Origin: Helichrysum umbraculigerum
Lineage: Eukaryota > Streptophyta > Magnoliopsida > Asterales > Asteraceae
Length of the DNA stretch: 64,000 nt
Assembly: GCA_949592205.1 (NCBI GenBank)
Contig: CATIUR010000004.1
Location: forward strand, 98,572,837-98,636,836
Reading direction: 5' to 3'
Shown: piece by piece, positions 54,590-64,000 of the stretch
How the letters are laid out: each line of letters opens with the position of its first letter
Numbering within the stretch: the first letter of the stretch is position 1
Made by a program: the position numbers and the translations under genes
The notes under the pieces: model-generated
What the model was told of the DNA's origin: nothing
Database searches by the model: none
What the model saw: the letters and a program-made list of their open reading frames with translations, nothing else

Positions 54590-55772
54590 CCTGGCATCAT
54601 CTCCAGAAGATCACTCTCCAACTTTGCAAATGCCTAAAGTGTCAAATTCTGTCCACTTCAATTATCTTCCCGAAGAAAATCATGAAGTAAAGCCTCCGAA
54701 AACGTGTGACCAAATTACCCTCATTCCTGAGATATCAATATATGCCCAAACTACATCCGATCCTCACAATGACGGTATTTGCCCATTCTCTTCATACGAA
54801 CCTAAATACACCATATACCGAGTGGTGGATAAGGTTCCATCCGTCGAAATAGAACAACCTTGTTTTAAGGAATGCCACCTTGGTGCTTCTTTCGATCCTT
54901 CCCGAAGGGCGGACGTCTATAAAGCATTCGTCATGCAATTGACCTATGCCAATCTCCCGTTTTCCTTCAACCAACGAGAAACGATTGCTGGATTAGAAAA
55001 ACAAGTAAACGTTCTTCTTCGTCTGTCAAATCAAGAATGCGAAAGCCCCTCCACAAATTTCAAGGACCAAGAACTGAAGTTTGTAGAAGATTTAGATCTT
55101 CTCTTCGAATCATTTGCCGACATGGATTACCTTCCAATATCTATGATATTAATAAATCACAATGTCGCCACAATGATCAACAAACTTGAGTTCTGGATAG
55201 AACAAAACCCGATGATTCCTATCACATTTCTTGGTAAAATTCCGTTCTTTGTTGACCCCGCTTCTTACCTAATCTCAAAATTACGAGAAGTTTTTCCTAA
55301 TTCCACAAAGGAAAGAATCGACACAAGCTTCTTTGAAAAAAGAAAAGACCTTCACGTCAAGCTTGTTCGAATCTTCACCTTCACCAAATACCCCTTCACT
55401 TCCACACAAAAAGCCGAAATTAGTGAACTCTGTAAGCTAGTTAAACTTACAACCGGAGAACCTGATTCACCGGAAGAGAATGCGTTTATGGAAGCTGTGA
55501 ATAAACTTACTCACAATCTGAACTACAAAAACAAAGGAGAACGCGACGGTCTATCAAATCCTAAGAAGATAAGGAAGGCGTATAATATGTTGATTGATGA
55601 TCTTGTCAATTTAGGGTATGAGGAACGAGAGATCCTAGGAGGATCAGAGGATCGTCATTTTCTAGTTTACAATGTCATCTGGGAGCTATCGAAATGTTTT
55701 GTACCGAAAAATGTTCAATTAAGGGAGCAAATTTCGACCCTTTCCCTATGGAGAGAGCGGAACGAATCTTAA
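54590..55772 (+). pseudogene. Unknown element ORF, 3' part, with internal repeat
   Basis: The frame is open from the TSD to the TAA at 55770. Setting aside the chromovirus and one TSD copy, it joins 43817-43947 in frame, giving about 437 codons. I do not recognise the protein. It has no zinc knuckle, protease or RT motif. Two segments resemble each other: residues about 144-200 (SFDPSRR...QLTYANLPFSFNQ) and about 290-340 (SFFEKRK...IFTFTKYPFTSTQ), with shared K-x-V, PF-x-x-x-Q, I-x-x-L and SP-x-x-N positions, so the protein arose partly by duplication. Its place after a tRNA-Asp PBS suggests a gag-position gene of a non-autonomous Athila/Tat-like element, or a captured host gene. No pol follows before 57199. 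Confidence 0.7.
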
Positions 55773-57199
55773 AGCAATTCCTTCCCAAAACGGTCAAGGC
55801 TCGCAATTTTAAATAAGCAAATTCTAGTATAAACATAATAATATAATAATTTTTTTTTTGAAAGTTTCCCTTAATATAAAAAAAAAACGTTTTTTAATTA
55901 TTGTCTGAAAACGCATGCACTTCTAAAAGAACGTACACCTTTTTAGCATTCTGCCGAAACAGTAGTACATTCTATAAACCCGCGTCAGACAAAGATTTTT
56001 AAACACCAAAAATAGCGTGAGTTTAATGTTTAAAGTTGATTTTGATTGTTCCGCAAAAATTTCCGCGTTTCTTAAATTATTTACAACGTAACAAGAGACT
56101 AACAAGTAACTAGTTACAAGTAACACATTTAAGATTCCTCATCATTATTAGTGGGACATTGGAAATTAATCCAAGACATTAATACTTAACATTCAATTCA
56201 CCTTAGGGACCATATGAGTACCATAGTACTTAGGGTGAGTACATGTACCCTAAAGGACCACTATGAACCTCCTTAACTCCCCATAATTCAAATCATCTAA
56301 CAAACTTCATCTTCCTCCCTCTAAAAATTGGCCATGCCATGACCACCATGAATCCACCATCAAAACTCCATCAAATTACATAATCTCTTGTCCTTTCGAG
56401 CTCCTTGTTGCATATACTTCGCGGTTGTACTTTCGTTTTTGCATTTCATTCACTAAAAGCAATGTATGATCACAAAACCCACTTTGAACTTGAAAGAGCT
56501 TGTTTCTTGAAGTTAGCTAAGCTAGTAACTAGGAAATAGAGCTTTTCTTGATTTAATGCTTAGGTACTACATGTTCCTACCACTTACCCATGCGAATTCC
56601 CATATGTTTGACTGTTTCAATAGAAATAACTTTGATCAATTGATTTAGTCTAGAACTTTGCTTGACTAAGTGTTAGTATGCTAAGTGTCTTAGTAATTAT
56701 GGTGTTTTGCATAATCACTCTATGTTAATTGCTCTATGTGAACAAATTAGGGTTAGTAAGTTTGACTTTTGAAAGTCATCAACAAGTTGGCTAGCTTGCA
56801 TGAACAATATGATAGGTTGAAAATTGCATGACCACACTTGTACTTACTTGACTAGTCAAGCTAGGCAATTTAACTAGAGAACCATCATCTTTGAATATGA
56901 AGTCTTGGACCACACCAAATACATGGGCATGATAACTTTTTGTGCACGACCTAGTTTGTTTACCAATTAGGGAATGCTTGAAATAAGTTAGATCATGTAT
57001 AGGTTACAATCATGGCATGCAGATATTTGAAAATATCATTTGAAGAGAAGTTTGACCTAAAAAGTCAACTTGAAGTATTGAAATTTTAAGACAAAACTTT
57101 TTATTCAAAAACCTTACTTCAACTTGTACTCCCAAAGTCAAACCCCTTTCAGTAATGATGTTAGCATAAATTGTGAACTCTTGACATTTCAAACTTGGT
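55773..57199 (+). other. Unassigned DNA, possible LTR fragment
   Basis: No long frame. The part from about 56070 onward has an LTR-like texture: direct 'taactagttacaagtaaca' strings near 56100, a segment rich in ACCACC/TCC resembling an LTR R region near 56260-56400, and AT-rich DNA after it. No paired LTR, PBS or TSD supports a call. The remainder of the tRNA-Asp element (other ORFs, 3' LTR) is not here and may lie beyond the next insertion. Confidence 0.4.
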
Positions 57200-59340
57200 T
57201 GTAACACCCGCTAAATTAGGACTAGCAATTAGTGCCTAATTCTTTATTAATACATGTAATTAGTTCTGTGTTAGGCTAATTAATGTATCGAATATATATA
57301 TTGTTGAATATATACTAAAATGCGATTTGATTAAATCGTACGCAATTTAAATCGAATGTATTTCGATTCAATTAAATACGGACGTTGGTGACCAATTTTA
57401 TTAAATAACGTGACATTATATAGTAACATTATGTCAAAAATATTATTTTGATAATATTCTAATTTCAATTCGTATCGTACAAACAAAACTACACCATTTA
57501 AAATGATTAACGCGTAAACTAAGTTACATTTTATAACTCAAATATAAATTGATTAGTAAAATATTTAAACAAAATATCGCGTAATAATTTTTTTTTTAAA
57601 ACTTATAATTAAAATGTAAAATAATTATTTAACGTGTAAACGACGGAGAAAACGAACACCACACGGAGCGCGGGGCGAAAACTGGAAAAGTGGAGGATAA
57701 CCTCCACCTCCCTTCTCTCTTTCTCTCATTTCTCACTTTCTCTTTTTCTCTCTCTCTTTTCCTCTCTTTTTCTCTCAACTCACCAAACATACCCAAACTC
57801 ACAAAATCGCAAAATACTACTATCAAACGCACTCGGATCATCAATATTTTTAGAGATTCACGACCACCTCGCGACGATCTACAACGCTATCTTTTCGGAT
57901 TTTCAATCCGGCACTTTGTAAGTTTCCGACAAAATCCCGAAACCTTTCGATTCTTAGTATTTTTCACTTGTTAGTGTTTATATAACTTATATATGTCCAT
58001 TATAAAGTGTAGAACACGATTTTATAGCTTAAAAACGGGTTTGAATTGGGTTTTTGGCCGGAAAAATCTTGACAGCCAGCCAGGGGCCAGCCCCCAGCCA
58101 GGGCCTGGCATCTCGAGCTGACCTGGCATCTCGACCCCAGCCAGGGGCCAGCCCCTTGGACCCCGCCAGGGGCGCTGCCCCCGGACCCCCGTACTTAGAT
58201 TCCGTAAGCACATTTCTCACCAAGTGTCAAACTTGTATGACTTCAAAACGCTTATATGATACAACTTTTCAAACATAATGGAATATACTTTTCAAGTATA
58301 ACACTTCGAAATCAATGTGATAACATCAGGACTATTATTACAATTAATCACCAACGGGCCGTACACGTTTTCAAACACTTAACAAATCAACCAAATCGTA
58401 GTAATTTGGACATATATAGTTGTGTAACAACTACAAGGGTGATCTTTTGAAATACCCAATCATGTTTATAACCATCGCGTGTCATGGACACCCTCAGGTT
58501 ACAAGTCTTTGGACTTCAATACTCGGCTAATCAACTCAAGTTTATTAAGTTAAACTCACAAGACTCAGGTGAGTCTCATGGCCCCTCTTTTTACTGTTTT
58601 ACTCAGGGGTGTGATATATTGCTCATTTTTAACATGTGAACGCAAGTACAAACATTTCATATACTACATGAGTTTTTCACAACTAATCATTTAAAGTCCT
58701 CCGTCAGCATAGTTGTTAATATGTTGTAGCGTGAATATTAGTATATGGTACCATATAGGATTGACCCTCCTCGTTCGGGTTAGCAAGCACTAACCGGGTA
58801 AACGGACGTACTAATATTTGGGAAGACGAATGTTGATTAGGCATTCGTGGAGGCTCCTCGCCCGGAATTCTCTATAGGGGACCCGGCCCTCGAGTTAAGC
58901 TCAACTATGTGCTCATGGCTGTATACACGATTATTATCATTTCATTTGCTGGATGCAAATCATTATTAAATCTTGCGGTTCATACTTTATTACTTGATTT
59001 CAAACCTGTGAGCCACCAGCTTTAGCTGACCCATTTAGCATGTATCGCAGGTACCAAGCAGTAGATTGCTTCGGCTTCAGGACTTTTAGCTCGAGTCAGC
59101 ATACAGACGATTGAGATTTTCTTGCATTAGTATATTTTGTACAAGTACTTATGTACTGAAATCTCCTTTTACTTAAACTCGAGCTATGTTAAGCTATAAA
59201 TGTTGTAAACATTTTCAATATTAATATATTTTGTTAAAACGATGCATATAGAGTCGTTTACTATATATCTCTGTGCTTTGTTATTGATTAGTAACACCCA
59301 AATCGTGCTTCCGCAAACCATTAAATTTGGGGGTGTTACA
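57200..59340 (+). repeat. 5' LTR of the decayed chromovirus
   Basis: 2141 bp from TGTAACACCCGC to GGGGGTGTTACA. A CT-rich tract lies at 57705-57780, 'tttatataacttatat' near 57975-57990, a GC-rich array at 58070-58195, and a terminal stem-loop at 59291-59339 (arms GTAACACCC/GGGTGTTAC) with TGCTTCCGC in the loop. Confidence 0.88.
58070..58195. repeat. GC-rich CCAGCCAGGGGCCAGCCCC array
   Basis: The string 'agccaggggccagccccc' or a close variant occurs about three times in 125 bp, with 'cctggcatctcga' twice between copies. It occupies the same place in the LTR (about 290 bp after the CT tract) as the GCGACGT array of the sister element but has a different sequence. Confidence 0.85.
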
Positions 59341-59343
59341 GAT

Positions 59344-59355
59344 TGGTATAGAGCC
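59344..59355 (+). promoter_or_regulatory. PBS for initiator-Met tRNA with one base missing
   Basis: Reads TGGTATAGAGCC; the consensus TGGTATCAGAGCC has lost its C. A one-base bulge would weaken primer pairing. Confidence 0.85.
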
Positions 59356-59667
59356 TAAGGTTATAGTGAACTAGGTTGCATTTAGTGGGCCTAGACTATG
59401 ACCATTAGGCGGTATTTTTTTATTAGGCATGACTGGTTCAGGAATTACAGCATAAGACTTTAATTTAACATAGCCTGATCAACTATGTACAATTAGGGAA
59501 AGATGATGTAAGGTCTGAAACGGTTATGTTGAACAGAAGTACACTAGAAGACTCTGACCTCGAGAGGACCGAGACTTAAACATGTTTGTGCTAGACACTC
59601 AATAGGCTATATTATATAGGAACTATATGAATATAAGCCTCACTCCTACTAACGCTTTGTCTCAGAA

Positions 59668-60153
59668 ATGGCAAACACACTGCCCAATTCATCGCACTCT
59701 CAATCCGGGTCGCAGAACCCAAGGGTAGCAAGGAGGAACGCCAGGTTGCCTCGAGCTGGCCCGTACCCCACTCACTTCACCTTGCCGGCCTTAGCCGCTA
59801 GGGTGAACCAACACGAGCAGCGACTTTGCACCATGGATGTCGTGTTGCAGGAAACGAACGAAAACTGGAGACTTACATCCCTCGAACGCATCGAACAAGT
59901 CTCCGAGGATCACGAAACCACCGTTAACAATGTAGACGTTCTTTTCAACAAAGTGGTGGAGATAAGCATAGAAACCACCCTCTTGAAACACAGACTAGAA
60001 GAGTGTGAGCAACGCTCACAGGATACGGAAGAATATGCCCGTGGATTGGTACAGCGACTAGCATTGGCTGAAGACAATGCCCGACAAGCCAGCAGACTTG
60101 CAAACACTGTGGATCGTCTCATTGAAATGATGGAACAGATTAATCTACGTTGA
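59668..60153 (+). CDS. Extra ORF between PBS and gag, 161 aa, coiled coil
   Basis: Intact frame from ATG 59668 to TGA 60151. The N-terminal 45 residues are Ser/Asn/Pro/Arg-rich; from about residue 45 to the end the sequence is helical with heptad-like spacing (TSLERIEQVSEDHE, TTLLKHRLEECEQRSQ, LANTVDRLIEMMEQI), so a coiled coil is expected. I do not recognise the family. It may aid particle assembly, but that is a guess from form and position. The last 20 codons have a close DNA match after the extra ORF of the sister element. It is open although gag-pol of this copy has decayed. Confidence 0.62.
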   Translation: MANTLPNSSHSQSGSQNPRVARRNARLPRAGPYPTHFTLPALAARVNQHEQRLCTMDVVLQETNENWRLTSLERIEQVSEDHETTVNNVDVLFNKVVEISIETTLLKHRLEECEQRSQDTEEYARGLVQRLALAEDNARQASRLANTVDRLIEMMEQINLR

Positions 60154-60453
60154 GACTAGTGTAGTTCTTGTCTTGTAATCTATCTTGTAGTCTAATAACT
60201 ATTTAAGCGCTACTCTATAATTCGATCGGATGTAACAATTCCCGACACCCTTTTGTAATACATCCGTGGGATGTAACCCTTGAACTCGTATTATCTATCA
60301 AATATTCCTTGCTGATTCTACTTATACTTATTGCCATTTTTTTTTCTTTTTCATATTGATGTTATGTATTACCGCCTTTATACATGTACATCTGAGATAA
60401 ATACAATTTTCTTGCAAAATCTCATGTATCTTCATTTCTTTTATTGAAGAATC
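60154..60453 (+). other. Spacer between the extra ORF and gag
   Basis: 300 bp without a frame. It matches the corresponding spacer of the sister element (50777-51138), including the TTGTCTTGTAATCTATC string after the stop and TTATTGAAGAATCATG at the gag start. Confidence 0.7.

Positions 60454-64000
<3,547 letters not shown>

Noticed and set aside
57200..57206. A confirmed TSD for the decayed chromovirus
   Set aside because: Its right end is outside the window, so the left flank TTGGT cannot be matched.

Overview
This is plant nuclear DNA made almost entirely of mobile elements. The evidence is the mix of families: Ty3/gypsy chromoviruses primed by initiator-Met tRNA, a Sirevirus-type Ty1/copia element, an Athila/Tat-type LTR primed by tRNA-Asp, a Helitron, Mutator-, CACTA- and PIF/Harbinger-type DNA elements and a tRNA-derived SINE. 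The style of the Sirevirus third ORF and of the gypsy gag-pol suggests the daisy family (Asteraceae). That placement is inference, not something read directly from the sequence. No ordinary host gene, rRNA or functional tRNA gene was found.

Layout. 1-8.2 kb: AT-rich DNA with a Helitron end, a 2.5-kb solo gypsy LTR (TSD AAAAT), a fold-back (TA)n block, a decayed CACTA element, a 745-bp Helitron inside an (ATT)n tract, and a short copia LTR. 8.2-17.6 kb: a decayed PIF/Harbinger-like locus split by a young non-coding LTR element (8248-16263, TSD ACAAC, LTRs 1834 bp). 17.7-20.5 kb: a SINE, a 561-bp Mutator-type MITE with 9-bp TSD, and a decayed copia tail. 20.5-24.0 kb: a truncated gypsy copy (LTR, PBS, broken gag) that looks like the parent family of the non-coding element. 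24.0-26.6 and 40.9-43.6 kb: two Athila/Tat-type LTRs head to head, split by a 14.26-kb Sirevirus-like copia element (26629-40887, TSD TAGGG). 43.6-55.8 kb: a tRNA-Asp PBS followed by an unknown ORF of about 437 codons, interrupted by a very young intact chromovirus (43948-54584, TSD CCTGA, gag-pol 1469 aa). 57.2-64.0 kb: a second, decayed chromovirus of the same lineage on the + strand, cut off by the window end inside integrase.

How the parts relate. Five insertions can be placed by exact ends, four of them with matching target-site duplications. The nesting gives a history: old Athila/Tat and Harbinger DNA, then the copia element (about 6 differences between its 599-bp LTRs), then the non-coding element and the intact chromovirus (about 2 differences each in 1834 and 2386 bp). 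The most interesting items are: the unknown ORF, which reads straight through once the chromovirus and one target copy are mentally removed and which contains an internal duplication; a four-exon third ORF in the Sirevirus-like element; an extra ORF before gag whose body differs between the two chromoviruses although its flanks match; GC-rich motif arrays at a similar place in all gypsy LTRs; and a C-poor, 4.3-kb non-coding payload in the LARD-like element. All comparisons were made by eye.
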